NCBI GenBank assembly: GCA_024224155.1
Contig: JAAENP010000295.1
Coordinates: 1-62,015, forward strand
Source of the DNA: a bacterium
GTDB taxonomy: Bacteria > Acidobacteriota > Thermoanaerobaculia > Multivoradales > JAHEKO01
Length of the DNA stretch: 62,015 nucleotides
Direction: 5' to 3'
Below are positions 17,427 to 25,297 of the stretch, in pieces (positions within the stretch are counted from its first letter, which is position 1; each line of letters begins with the position of its first letter). The notes under the pieces are model-generated. The model did not search any database. It saw nothing but the letters and a program-made list of their open reading frames with translations, and was not told the origin of the DNA. Both the position numbers and the translations under genes were made by a program.

Positions 17427-18839
17427 TCAGTTCTCGCGATGTGGCGCATCGGGAAACAGCCGCCCGTTTTCGGGCGGATCGGCGATGTCGCGGCCGGCGG
17501 TGGCCTCGGTGGATTGGCGGACGGTCCCTTCGATTCCCGCGGGCGCTTTGAGATCTCGCTTGGTTTGGAGTGTGACCATCATCTCCTCGAGCCGTCGGCC
17601 CATGGGCATGAGGCGGCGGTCGTAGGAGCCGACCGCGCGGTTGTAGGCGTTCAATGCGGTGGCCAGGCCGCGCCCCATGTCCGAGAGGTCGGTGCCGAAC
17701 TTGGCGGCGCGCTCGTAGAGCTCGCGAGCTGCGGCGGCGATGGCCTCGGCGTTTTCAACCATGGAGCTCTGTTGCCAGTAGATCGCGACGGTCCTGAGCA
17801 GAGCCACGAGAGTGGTCGGCGTCGCGAGCAGTACCTTCTGGCGAAGCGAATCGACCTGCAGATTGGGATCGCGCTCGAAAGCCGCGGCGAGAAAGGGGTC
17901 ACCGGGCAGGAACAGGACCACCATGTCGAGGTCGCCCTCCAGGCTCTCGGCGTAGGCCCGGGCCGCGAGCGTCTTGACGTGGTCGCGGACTGCTTTGGCA
18001 TGGCGATCGAGCGCCGCTTCTCTCGCCTGCGGGGCGGTGGCCTCCTGGGCCTCGAGGTAGGCGTTGAGCGGGGCCTTGGCATCGACCGCGATGCGGCGTC
18101 CGCCGGGAAGGCGAACCACCATGTCGGGGCGGCTGCCATCGGAGAGCGTCTCCTGCTCGACGAAGTCGCAATGCTTGCTCATGCCGGCTAGCTCGGCGAC
18201 GTTTTTCAACGCGACCTCTCCCCAGCGCCCGCGAACCTCCGAGCCGCGCAGAGCCGAGGCCAGCGAGGTGGTTCTCTCCTGCAGGCCTTCAGTGACCAGG
18301 GCGAGCTGCCTCATCTGCTGATCGAGGCGCGAGTACGCTTCGGTGCGAGCGCGCTCGAGCTCGACAGTGCGCTGGTCGAGGCGCTGCAAGCTCTCGCCGA
18401 GCGGCTTGACCAGGTCCTCGATCGAGCGGCGGCGCTCGTCGAGATCCTTGCCGGATTCCGCTCGAGCCGTTTCGAGCCGCTGGCCGGCGAGCGTCAAGAA
18501 CTCCTCGATGTTGCTCGTCATGGCGCGGTGAGCGAGCGCTTCGAACGCCTTCTCGAACTCCTGCTTGGCGGCCTCGAAGAGCCGGCCGCGCTCGGTCGCT
18601 ACGGCCAGCTGACGGTCGAGATCGCGGACGGTCTCCTGGGCAGCATCGAGCTCGCTGTCGAGCTCTCGCCGGCGCTGGGTCTCGGTCTCGGCGGCGGCTT
18701 CGGCTACGGCGAGCCTTCCAGCGACCCCTGCGCCGGCGGCGCCGTACTTCCGGCCGAGGTAGTAGCCCAGCAGAACACCCAAACCGGCGCCGATCAGCAG
18801 AAGGCCGAGGCCGGGAAGGAGTGGTATCGAAGATGTCAT
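17427..18839 (-). CDS. rmuC: RmuC-domain protein
   Basis: RmuC proteins limit recombination at inverted repeats and have a nuclease-like fold. The 470-residue product begins with a membrane anchor (LLPGLGLLLIGAGLGVLLGY), continues with a long coiled coil (about 40-190) and ends with the RmuC domain (GRWGEVALKNVAELAGM, VDAKAPLNAYLEA, DMVVLFLPGDPFLAAAF). ATG 18839 lies only six bases after the CCA end of tRNA-Ala, leaving no room for a Shine-Dalgarno sequence outside the tRNA; TTG 18842 is the codon before it. The message is probably a tRNA read-through or is leaderless after tRNA processing. Confidence 0.9.
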   Translation of the reverse strand: MTSSIPLLPGLGLLLIGAGLGVLLGYYLGRKYGAAGAGVAGRLAVAEAAAETETQRRRELDSELDAAQETVRDLDRQLAVATERGRLFEAAKQEFEKAFEALAHRAMTSNIEEFLTLAGQRLETARAESGKDLDERRRSIEDLVKPLGESLQRLDQRTVELERARTEAYSRLDQQMRQLALVTEGLQERTTSLASALRGSEVRGRWGEVALKNVAELAGMSKHCDFVEQETLSDGSRPDMVVRLPGGRRIAVDAKAPLNAYLEAQEATAPQAREAALDRHAKAVRDHVKTLAARAYAESLEGDLDMVVLFLPGDPFLAAAFERDPNLQVDSLRQKVLLATPTTLVALLRTVAIYWQQSSMVENAEAIAAAARELYERAAKFGTDLSDMGRGLATALNAYNRAVGSYDRRLMPMGRRLEEMMVTLQTKRDLKAPAGIEGTVRQSTEATAGRDIADPPENGRLFPDAPHREN

Positions 18840-18845
18840 CAAGAA

Positions 18846-18921
18846 TGGTGGAGCAGAAGGGACTTGAACCCTCGACCCCCACGTTGCGAACGTGGTGCTC
18901 TCCCAGCTGAGCTACTGCCCC
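18846..18921 (-). tRNA. tRNA-Ala (anticodon CGC)
   Basis: A 76-base cloverleaf with CCA encoded. The anticodon stem CCACG/CGTGG closes the loop TTCGCAA, giving anticodon CGC for GCG codons. The acceptor stem has the G3-U70 wobble pair that identifies alanine tRNAs. The TpsiC arm GGGTTCAAGTCC is typical. It lies directly upstream of rmuC on the same strand. Confidence 0.97.
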
Positions 18922-19016
18922 ACAGGAAGACGCAGTTTACTACGTTTGGCAACCGGTCCACCGCCTCGATCTCTACGGGAAGCGGCGCTAGGACCGCCAG
19001 CAGCGGCTTCGAAAAT

Positions 19017-19066
19017 CAGTCGGGAGGGGACACCAAGGAATGGTGTCCCCGATTGGTGTCCCCGAT
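19017..19066. repeat. GGGGACACC palindromic repeat, copy 1
   Basis: A GGGGACACC arm (19026-19034) faces an inverted GGTGTCCCC (19042-19050) across a 7-base loop; the right arm is repeated as a 13-base tandem copy (19041-19053, 19054-19066). The first 37 bases are identical to those at 21063-21099. It sits between tRNA-Ala and the end of the beta-CASP nuclease gene. The pattern resembles REP elements mobilised by RAYT transposases; no such transposase is encoded here. Confidence 0.85.
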
Positions 19067-19072
19067 TTCCGC

Positions 19073-20467
19073 CTACCACTTCACCTTGGTGCCGCTGTAC
19101 GGGAGCCTGGCTCTGGGGAAACCGCGCGTCTCGAGCTCCGCGGCGAGCACCTTGCGGGCCGGATCTTCGCCGTGATTCAGGAAGATCCTCTTGGGCTTGC
19201 CCGGCAGCGACTCGACCCAGCGCTGAAGCTCGTCGCCATCGCCGTGAGCGGACAGACCGTGAAGGCTCATCACCTCCGCGCGAACGGGCACCGTCTGCCG
19301 GTGAATCGCGACTGTCTCGGCACCATTCACCAGCGCGCGGCCACGCGTGCCCCCGGCCTGGTAGCCGACGAAAACGACCGCGGACCTTTCATCCGGGAGC
19401 AGTCGTTTCAAGTGGTGGACGACGCGGCCGCCGGTGGCCATGCCGCTCGCCGCGACGATCACCGTGGGTTTGCGACGCCGGTTGAGCGCCTTCGACTGCT
19501 CGACGCTCCGGCAGCGGTTGAAGCGGTCGGGACCAAGTCCGCTGATCTCTCGCTCGATGAGCTCGGCCAGCTCTTCGTCGTGCTCCTGCTTGGCCTGACG
19601 ATAGAGATCCGTCGCCTTGATCGCCATCGGGCTGTCGAGGAAGACGTCCTTGGGATCCAGATCGCCCGACTTGACCAGGCCGGCGAGGTGATAGAGGACC
19701 TCCTGAGTGCGACCCAGGGCGAAAGCGGGAATGACGACGGTGCCGCCTCGCTCGAAGACCCGCCTGATCGTCTGTCGGAACTCCTTTGCCGGGTCGGTCC
19801 TCTTGTGATCGCGGTCGCCGTAGGTCGACTCCAAAACCAGAGTGTGCGGTGCGTTCGCCGAGGGCTCGGGGTCCTTGAGAATCGGAACACCGTAGCGACC
19901 GACGTCGCCCGAGAAGAGCCAGGTGCGATGCTTTCCGTCGGAGCCCTTGGCGCTGATCTCCACCGAGCCGGCGCCGAGCAGATGGCCGGCGCGCGCGTAC
20001 CTGAAGACGACCCCGGGCGCGACGTCGTACTCGTGTTCGAAGGCGCGGCGCTTCAGAAGCCTGAGGGTCTTGCGAGCGTCGTCGGCCGTGTAGAGCGGCT
20101 TGGGTTCCTTGTGCTGGCTGTAGCCCTTCTTGCGGGCGTAGCGAGCCTGCTCCTCCTGCAGATGGCCGGCGTCCTGGAGGATCAGCGAAACCAGCCCTCG
20201 ACTGGCCTTTGAGCAGTAGATCGGGCCCTGGAATCCCTCGGCGACGAGGCGGGGCAGGAGTCCGGTGTGATCCAGATGGGCGTGGGTCAGAATGACGGCC
20301 TGGAGCTCGTGCGGACGGAACGCGAACTTGCGCCAGTTGCGCCGCTCGAGCTCGTCATCGCCTTGATACAGTCCGCAGTCCACCAGGACCGAGGTCTTCC
20401 CCCACCGCAGGTAGGTACAGCTTCCGGTGACGGTGCCGCAGGCTCCCGAGAATATAACTTCGGACAT
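19073..20467 (-). CDS. Beta-CASP metallo-beta-lactamase-fold RNase
   Basis: A 464-residue ribonuclease-like protein of the YSH1/RNase J-related group. The zinc motif is LTHAHLDHTG; beta-CASP motifs are seen in VIPAFALGRTQEVLYH, VIVAASGMATGGRVVHH and the HGLSAHGDGDEL signature. It should process or degrade RNA in the cytoplasm. The frame is open far upstream, but that extension is antisense to the DUF4112 gene; MSEVIFSGACGTVTGS is the normal N-terminus. Its ATG overlaps the ATG of the divergent DUF4112 gene within one CATG, so the control signals of each gene lie inside the other. Confidence 0.92.
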   Translation of the reverse strand: MSEVIFSGACGTVTGSCTYLRWGKTSVLVDCGLYQGDDELERRNWRKFAFRPHELQAVILTHAHLDHTGLLPRLVAEGFQGPIYCSKASRGLVSLILQDAGHLQEEQARYARKKGYSQHKEPKPLYTADDARKTLRLLKRRAFEHEYDVAPGVVFRYARAGHLLGAGSVEISAKGSDGKHRTWLFSGDVGRYGVPILKDPEPSANAPHTLVLESTYGDRDHKRTDPAKEFRQTIRRVFERGGTVVIPAFALGRTQEVLYHLAGLVKSGDLDPKDVFLDSPMAIKATDLYRQAKQEHDEELAELIEREISGLGPDRFNRCRSVEQSKALNRRRKPTVIVAASGMATGGRVVHHLKRLLPDERSAVVFVGYQAGGTRGRALVNGAETVAIHRQTVPVRAEVMSLHGLSAHGDGDELQRWVESLPGKPKRIFLNHGEDPARKVLAAELETRGFPRARLPYSGTKVKW

Positions 20468-20984
20468 GAGTGACGAGCCCCCCCCATCGAACGAGGTCAG
20501 CTTATCACCGCTGCAACCGCCTCCTTGGACGGTGCGTTGGACGAATCTGCTCGACAGTGCGGTGCGAATACCGTTCACCCGGATCACGTTTGGCCTGGAC
20601 GTGATCCTGGGCTTGGTGCCGATTGTCGGCGACTTTGCCGGCCTGATGTGCGGCGTTCCGATTCTGGTGGTGGCGGTCCGGAGAAGGCGTCCCTTTGGGG
20701 TGATCCTTGCCATGCTCGCCAATGCGCTTCTGGACGCGGTGGTGGGCTCGATACCGCTGCTAGGGAATCTGTTTGACTTGTTCTGGAAGGCTCATCAGAA
20801 GAACCTGCAGCTGCTTCAAGAGCCGGGTTCCTTGGCGCTGGTCCTCAGAGAGGCGTGGTGGAAGCTGGCCGGACTGATCGCCGTGGTCGCGCTGTTGCTG
20901 ATCCTGGCGGTTTATCTGGTGGTCGTGTTCTTGTGGTGGTATCAGAGGTTCGTGAGTGGCTGGGGCGTGACGGGAATAAGTTAG
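20466..20984 (+). CDS. DUF4112 membrane protein
   Basis: A 172-residue protein with the DUF4112 pattern (SAVRIPFTRITFGLDVILGL followed by VPIVGDFAGL) and several hydrophobic segments, the last (LIAVVALLLILAVYLVVVF) near the C-terminus. Function of the family is unknown. ATG 20466 is used; a GTG at 20427 in the same frame would extend it 13 residues into the divergent nuclease gene. Neither start has a strong Shine-Dalgarno. Two GGGGACACC repeats follow its end. Confidence 0.8.
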   Translation: MSDEPPPSNEVSLSPLQPPPWTVRWTNLLDSAVRIPFTRITFGLDVILGLVPIVGDFAGLMCGVPILVVAVRRRRPFGVILAMLANALLDAVVGSIPLLGNLFDLFWKAHQKNLQLLQEPGSLALVLREAWWKLAGLIAVVALLLILAVYLVVVFLWWYQRFVSGWGVTGIS

Positions 20985-21013
20985 AGGGGCGATCCAGGCA
21001 AAACCATTTGGTA

Positions 21014-21022
21014 GGGGACACC
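21014..21022. repeat. Partial GGGGACACC repeat arm
   Basis: One GGGGACACC arm without a nearby inverted partner, followed by CAAGTGG. It lies 50 bases before the full copy 2 and looks like a decayed or half element. Confidence 0.55.
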
Positions 21023-21062
21023 AAGTGGCTGGGGCTGTTGGGGCGATGGCGCATGCAAAAAG

Positions 21063-21111
21063 CAGTCGGGAGGGGACACCAAGGAATGGTGTCCCCGATG
21101 ATGGTGTCCCC
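21063..21111. repeat. GGGGACACC palindromic repeat, copy 2
   Basis: Left arm GGGGACACC at 21072-21080, inverted arms GGTGTCCCC at 21088-21096 and 21103-21111. It shares an exact 37-base core with copy 1 (19017-19053); the second right arm is offset by two extra bases (GATGATGG against GATTGG). It ends about 40 bases before the start of the DUF883-like gene, so it may lie in that gene's promoter region. Confidence 0.85.
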
Positions 21112-21153
21112 GAACGTGCTAAATTGAGTGGCAGGCGGACAACGGAGGAACCC

Positions 21154-21507
21154 ATGGCAGAGAACATCGACAAAGGCCCCCCTGAAGACGCGGCCGAGCG
21201 ATTGGAGTCGGCTCGCGAGAAGTTCGGTGAAGTCGTCGAGAGCAAGATCCGCGGCATCAAGGACGGTGCCGGCAAAGCAACCCAGAGCGTCAAGGAAAAG
21301 GCCGAGCGCGTGTCCGCCGGGGCGCGAGAGAAGTATGAAGGCGCCCGCGAGGGAGCGCGCCATGGTTACGAGAAGGTGACCAAGGATCTCGAGCATCTCG
21401 GTGAAGACGTCAACGAGTACGTTCGTCAGAACCCTGGCAAGGCCATCGCGATGGCGGTCGGAGCCGGTTTTCTGCTCGGCATTCTGCTGCGCGGCCGCCG
21501 AGAATGA
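21154..21507 (+). CDS. DUF883/ElaB-like membrane-anchored helical protein
   Basis: 117 residues. ATG 21154 has GGAGG five bases upstream. A highly charged, mostly helical region with repeated small-residue heptads (SVKEKAERVSAGAREKYEG) runs to about residue 90 and is followed by NPGKAIAMAVGAGFLLGILL and a terminal RGRRE, a C-tail anchor. This matches the ElaB/YqjD/DUF883 architecture; E. coli relatives are inner-membrane proteins that bind ribosomes in stationary phase. A similar role here is inferred from architecture only. Confidence 0.82.
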   Translation: MAENIDKGPPEDAAERLESAREKFGEVVESKIRGIKDGAGKATQSVKEKAERVSAGAREKYEGAREGARHGYEKVTKDLEHLGEDVNEYVRQNPGKAIAMAVGAGFLLGILLRGRRE

Positions 21508-21523
21508 CCCGGACCTTCGAAGG

Positions 21524-21805
21524 TTGGCACTGACCCTGCGCAGGAACCGAGAGAGGTTGCCGGCGGAGGCCGGTCAGACGAGAACCTCGCTGGCCGACGA
21601 AATACTCGACGAGATCCTTCCCGAGGAGATCGACTGGCGCCAGCTGGTTTGGAGTTATCCGAAATCGACCCTGACACTGGCCGCGCTCGGCGGCTACTTG
21701 CTCGGGCGATCGCGCGGACGCAGGCTGTTCAAGGCGGCCACCGAGTACGTCAGCGAAACGGTCAACGACGGCTTCAACGAGTTCTTCGGCCGCAAGGTTC
21801 TGTAG
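21524..21805 (+). CDS. Small membrane protein next to DUF883-like gene
   Basis: About 93 residues if TTG 21524 is the start; the frame stays open further upstream inside the previous gene and there is no ATG near, so the start is uncertain. The product has a charged N-terminus, an acidic segment (ADEILDEILPEEIDW) and one likely membrane segment (LTLAALGGYLLG) followed by RSRGRR, then an amphipathic tail ending FGRKVL. It pairs with the DUF883-like gene 17 bases upstream; the two probably form a membrane-associated pair. No family recognised. Confidence 0.65.
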   Translation: MALTLRRNRERLPAEAGQTRTSLADEILDEILPEEIDWRQLVWSYPKSTLTLAALGGYLLGRSRGRRLFKAATEYVSETVNDGFNEFFGRKVL

Positions 21806-21877
21806 CCGCACTGGCCCGCATTTCACACCCATCCCGACTGCGCAGCCGGACTCCGGCGCGCTGGAGTCTTTTTCGGA

Positions 21878-22735
21878 TTGCGTAGAGTTCTTCACATCTC
21901 GGACGTCCACTTCGGTCCGCCGCACTTGCCCGACCTGTCGAAATCGATCGTGGGAATGGTCAATGTTCGAAGGCCCGATCTGGTGGTTGTATCGGGGGAT
22001 CTCACCCAGAGAGCCAAGCCCGAGCAATTTCGGCAAGCTCGGGCGTTTGTCGACAGCTTGCCGGTGCCGTCGATCACGGTTCCCGGCAATCACGACGTGC
22101 CGTTGTGGCGCGTCTGGGAGCGGGTGTTCAACCCATACGGTGCCTATCGCAAGAACTTCGACAACAACCTCGAGCCACTCTTCGAAGACGAAGAGCTGTT
22201 GGTCATCGGCATCAACACCGCGCACGGCTGGACTTTCACCGAAGGCCGGATTCGGCTGGCGCGACTGCAGCGAGTGGCCCAACGGCTTGAGCGTGCGCCG
22301 GAGGGCCTGTTCAAGGTTGTGGTGGCTCACCACCATCTGATTCCTCCGCCCCGCTTCGGCACCCAGCGAGTGCTGTCGAACGCGGCGGAAGCGGTGGACC
22401 TCTTCTCGAGCGCCGGGGTCGATCTCATTCTCTCGGGTCACCAGCATCAGTCCTTTATCGCGAACTCCGAGGAGTTCTACCCCAAGGGGCGACCACCGGT
22501 GGTCATCCTGCACTCCGGCACGACCACCTCCAATCGGGGGCGAGGCAGTGAGAAGGACAAGAACACCTGCTACTGGATCGAGCTGGACAGTGAGCTGATC
22601 CGGGTTTCGCTGCTGCGCTGGGAAGACTCGCTCCACCGATTCACCGAACAGAGCCGACATCTCTATCCACGCCAGAAAAGGGTGCCGTATTCTCTCGAAG
22701 GGCTCGGCTTCGGCTCGTTCGACAGTGCCGATTGA
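21878..22735 (+). CDS. Calcineurin-like metallophosphoesterase
   Basis: 285 residues with all five metallophosphoesterase motifs: SDVHFG, VSGDLT, VPGNHDV, VAHHH and LSGHQHQ. It should hydrolyse a phosphomonoester or diester, perhaps a cyclic nucleotide or a lipid phosphate. The start is TTG 21878 (MRRVLHISDVHF); no ATG lies near it. Its end overlaps the start of the M16 peptidase gene by 11 bases, so they are probably co-translated, though no functional link is evident. Confidence 0.9.
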   Translation: MRRVLHISDVHFGPPHLPDLSKSIVGMVNVRRPDLVVVSGDLTQRAKPEQFRQARAFVDSLPVPSITVPGNHDVPLWRVWERVFNPYGAYRKNFDNNLEPLFEDEELLVIGINTAHGWTFTEGRIRLARLQRVAQRLERAPEGLFKVVVAHHHLIPPPRFGTQRVLSNAAEAVDLFSSAGVDLILSGHQHQSFIANSEEFYPKGRPPVVILHSGTTTSNRGRGSEKDKNTCYWIELDSELIRVSLLRWEDSLHRFTEQSRHLYPRQKRVPYSLEGLGFGSFDSAD

Positions 22736-24023
22736 TTCTCCCCGATACACCATTGATCGCTGGCTCGGCCCGCTCCGGGGCATCGAGCGGTACCGGCTGG
22801 ACAACGGACTGGAGGTTCGGCTGGTGCCTAGCTCGCAGGCCCCGATTGTGGTCGCGTCTCTCTGGTATCGGGTAGGCGCTCGGGACGAGCCCCCGGAGTA
22901 CAGCGGCATCGCTCACTTTCTCGAACATATGATGTTCAAGGGCAGCGACCGCTTTCCCATGGGCTCGATCGATCGACTGACCCAGTCACTCGGCGGTGAC
23001 AACAACGCCTTCACGAGCCATGACGTAACGTCGTACTACTTCAGCTTCGCGAGCGAGCACTGGCAGACCGCGCTCGAGATCGAGGCGGACCGCATGGAGC
23101 ACTTGACTCTGGACGAGCGCGAGATCGAGCGCGAGCGCGAGGTGATCCTGGAAGAGATCTCCATGTACGAGGACGATCCCTGGGATGCCCTGGAACTGCG
23201 CACCAGGGAGACCTACTACCGGGGCTATCCCTACGGGCGACCGATCCTGGGGAGGCGCGAGACCGTGCGAGCCATCGACCGGAATGCGCTCGAGAGCTTC
23301 TACCGGGCCAACTATGGTCCCGACAATGCGGTTCTGGTCTTGGCCGGCGACCTCGGAGGCGGGGCCCTGGCCGAAGTCGAGACTCGGCTCGGCAAGCCGA
23401 GGCCGATTGGCATCGACCGTCGAGCGCCGCGAGGCTCATTCGCCATACCCGATGAGCTGCGGCGAGTGCGCCACGACAAGGGCAGGAGCCCGCGTCTTCT
23501 GGTGGCGCTGCCGGCGCCGCGGGCGGACCACGATGACTTCGCTCCCTGGCGACTGTGGATGACGGTTCTCGGCGGGGGCCGCTCGAGCCGCCTGCATCGG
23601 CGTCTGGTCGACGAAGGCAAGCTCTGCAGTGCGATGTCCGCCGAGTTGACCGAGGCGGCCGGGCCCGGTGTCGCGATGATCAGCGCCGAGCTGCTGCCCG
23701 GAGTCGAGCCGGCGCGAGTCGAAGACCTGGTCCTCGACGGACTCCGTGAGCTGCTGCGCCATCCTCAGTCGCCGGTCGAGCTCGAGAACGCCAAGCGCAT
23801 GCTCTTGGCGGATTGGGTTTTCGGCCTGGAGCGCATCCTCCGTCAGGGACTTGCGGTCGGACAGGCGGAGGCGGTATTCGACGCGGGCTATCCGGAGCGC
23901 CACCTACGCGGTCTCCTGGGCTGCGAGTCCGAAGACCTCGAGACCGTGGCTCGCCGCAACCTGACCACGGCCGGCGGAGATCTCGGAGGGGTGGTCGGTT
24001 GGGCCCGGGCGGGAGCCGACTGA
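22725..24023 (+). CDS. M16 zinc peptidase, catalytic subunit
   Basis: 432 residues. The inverted zinc motif HFLEHMMFKG (HxxEH) is intact, with the distal Glu in the EIEREREVILEEI helix; both halves of the pitrilysin-like fold are present. A GTG at 22725 is used, in overlap with the phosphoesterase gene. The enzyme should degrade peptides together with the partner encoded one base downstream, as in mitochondrial-processing-peptidase-like and other bacterial M16B pairs. No signal peptide is seen, so it may be cytoplasmic. Confidence 0.93.
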   Translation: MPIDSPRYTIDRWLGPLRGIERYRLDNGLEVRLVPSSQAPIVVASLWYRVGARDEPPEYSGIAHFLEHMMFKGSDRFPMGSIDRLTQSLGGDNNAFTSHDVTSYYFSFASEHWQTALEIEADRMEHLTLDEREIEREREVILEEISMYEDDPWDALELRTRETYYRGYPYGRPILGRRETVRAIDRNALESFYRANYGPDNAVLVLAGDLGGGALAEVETRLGKPRPIGIDRRAPRGSFAIPDELRRVRHDKGRSPRLLVALPAPRADHDDFAPWRLWMTVLGGGRSSRLHRRLVDEGKLCSAMSAELTEAAGPGVAMISAELLPGVEPARVEDLVLDGLRELLRHPQSPVELENAKRMLLADWVFGLERILRQGLAVGQAEAVFDAGYPERHLRGLLGCESEDLETVARRNLTTAGGDLGGVVGWARAGAD

Positions 24024-24024
24024 A

Positions 24025-25236
24025 ATGGCATCGATTCGAGTTCGGCGGGTTCCGGGTGCGCCGGTGGTCGCGGTTCGGGTGTGGTTGCCCGGGGGTAGCA
24101 CCGCGGAGACGTTGCCGGGCCAGGCGCTGGTGAGCGGCAGGCTTCTGCTCGAGGGCACGCGAACGAGAAGCTGGCGAGTGATCTCGGAAGCGGCGGAGAA
24201 GCGGGGAGCCGCGATGGTTGCCGACGCCGGCTACGAGGCTCAGGGTCTTGCGATCGACGCGCTTGCCGACGACTGGGAGCTGGCTCTGGACTGGGCTGCC
24301 GAGTTGGTTCTAAGCTCGGTCTTTCCGCAAGAGCGCTGCCGATGGCTCGCACGACAGGCCGCGGCAGAGCTCGAACAGCTTGCCGACCATCCGGACGTCA
24401 AGACTTCGTGGGCTTTCGCCCGGCAGCTTTACGGCACAGGGGCTCGTGGCCGCCCGCTTCAGGGCAGCGTCGAGAGCCTAGAGAGTCTGGAGGCCGAAGC
24501 CTGCGAGTCCTTTCACCGGTCTTGCTTGCAGCGAGGTGCCATCGTCACCGTCGCCGGAGACATTGTCGAAGGCGCCGTCGAGGCCAAGCTCCTCGGCCTG
24601 TTCGGCGGCTTGCCGAGTCCCGGCGGCCTTCCCTCGACACCCGCGGACTCCGGCGGCGAGACCGTGTCTCATCAAGAGGTCGAGCTCGAAGAGTCCGAGC
24701 AGGCGCATTGGTTTGGAGGCGCCGTGACCGCATCGCGCAGAGATCCCGACTACTGGCCCCTGGGCCTGGTGGGGATCGTCCTCGGTGCCGGGGGGCACCT
24801 GAACGGACGGATAAGTCGTCGGGTCCGAGAGCTCGAAGGTCTGGCATACAGCTGCAGCATTGCCACCGTCGCCGGCGCCGGGCGCGAAGCCGGCAGCTTC
24901 ACCGTTGCCGCGGGAACCTCGCCCGAGCGCGTCGATGAGGTGGGAGTGGCCGTCGCCGAGGAGCTCGAGGCTCTGGTGCATGATGGAGTCACCCAAGAGG
25001 AGCTTCGCGATGCGCGTGCCTATCTGCTTGGAAGCGAGCCGTTTGCGCGCGAGACCGCTCGCCAATGGGCCACGCTGCTGGCTCAGGCCGAGCTCTTCGG
25101 CGTTCCCCTCGACGATAGCGGCTGGGTGACCGATCGCTGGCTCGCCGTAACCGAGGGGAGGGCTCTCGAGGTGGCGCGCCTGCACCTCGATCCCCGCCGC
25201 CTCAGGGTGACCGTAGGGAGGGGACACAAACTCTAA
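24025..25236 (+). CDS. M16 peptidase-like, non-catalytic subunit
   Basis: 403 residues with the M16 fold but without HxxEH: the equivalent stretch reads GQALVSGRLLLEG. This is the usual partner of a catalytic M16 subunit. It starts one base after that gene's stop. The last residues (TVGRGHKL) and the stop codon are encoded by a GGGGACACA repeat that also runs into the convergent CRTAC1 gene, so the natural C-terminus may have been replaced when the repeat arrived. Confidence 0.88.
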   Translation: MASIRVRRVPGAPVVAVRVWLPGGSTAETLPGQALVSGRLLLEGTRTRSWRVISEAAEKRGAAMVADAGYEAQGLAIDALADDWELALDWAAELVLSSVFPQERCRWLARQAAAELEQLADHPDVKTSWAFARQLYGTGARGRPLQGSVESLESLEAEACESFHRSCLQRGAIVTVAGDIVEGAVEAKLLGLFGGLPSPGGLPSTPADSGGETVSHQEVELEESEQAHWFGGAVTASRRDPDYWPLGLVGIVLGAGGHLNGRISRRVRELEGLAYSCSIATVAGAGREAGSFTVAAGTSPERVDEVGVAVAEELEALVHDGVTQEELRDARAYLLGSEPFARETARQWATLLAQAELFGVPLDDSGWVTDRWLAVTEGRALEVARLHLDPRRLRVTVGRGHKL

Positions 25237-25297
25237 TGCGAGGCCCGAACTGCGAGCCTACCTGGACTAGAGTCGCATTACGAATTGTGTCCCCTAC
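25213..25297. repeat. Imperfect inverted repeat of the GGGGACAC family at a convergent gene junction
   Basis: Left arm GTAGGGAGGGGACACA (from 25213) and right arm TGTGTCCCCTAC (to 25297) flank a second inverted pair, CTAATGCGA near 25232 and TCGCATTA near 25272. The stop codons of both convergent genes lie inside the arms. It can form a hairpin on either strand and may act as a bidirectional transcription end. Confidence 0.75.

Noticed and set aside
20468-20722. 85-codon N-terminal extension of the beta-CASP nuclease
   Set aside because: It is antisense to DUF4112 and the family N-terminus begins at 20467.
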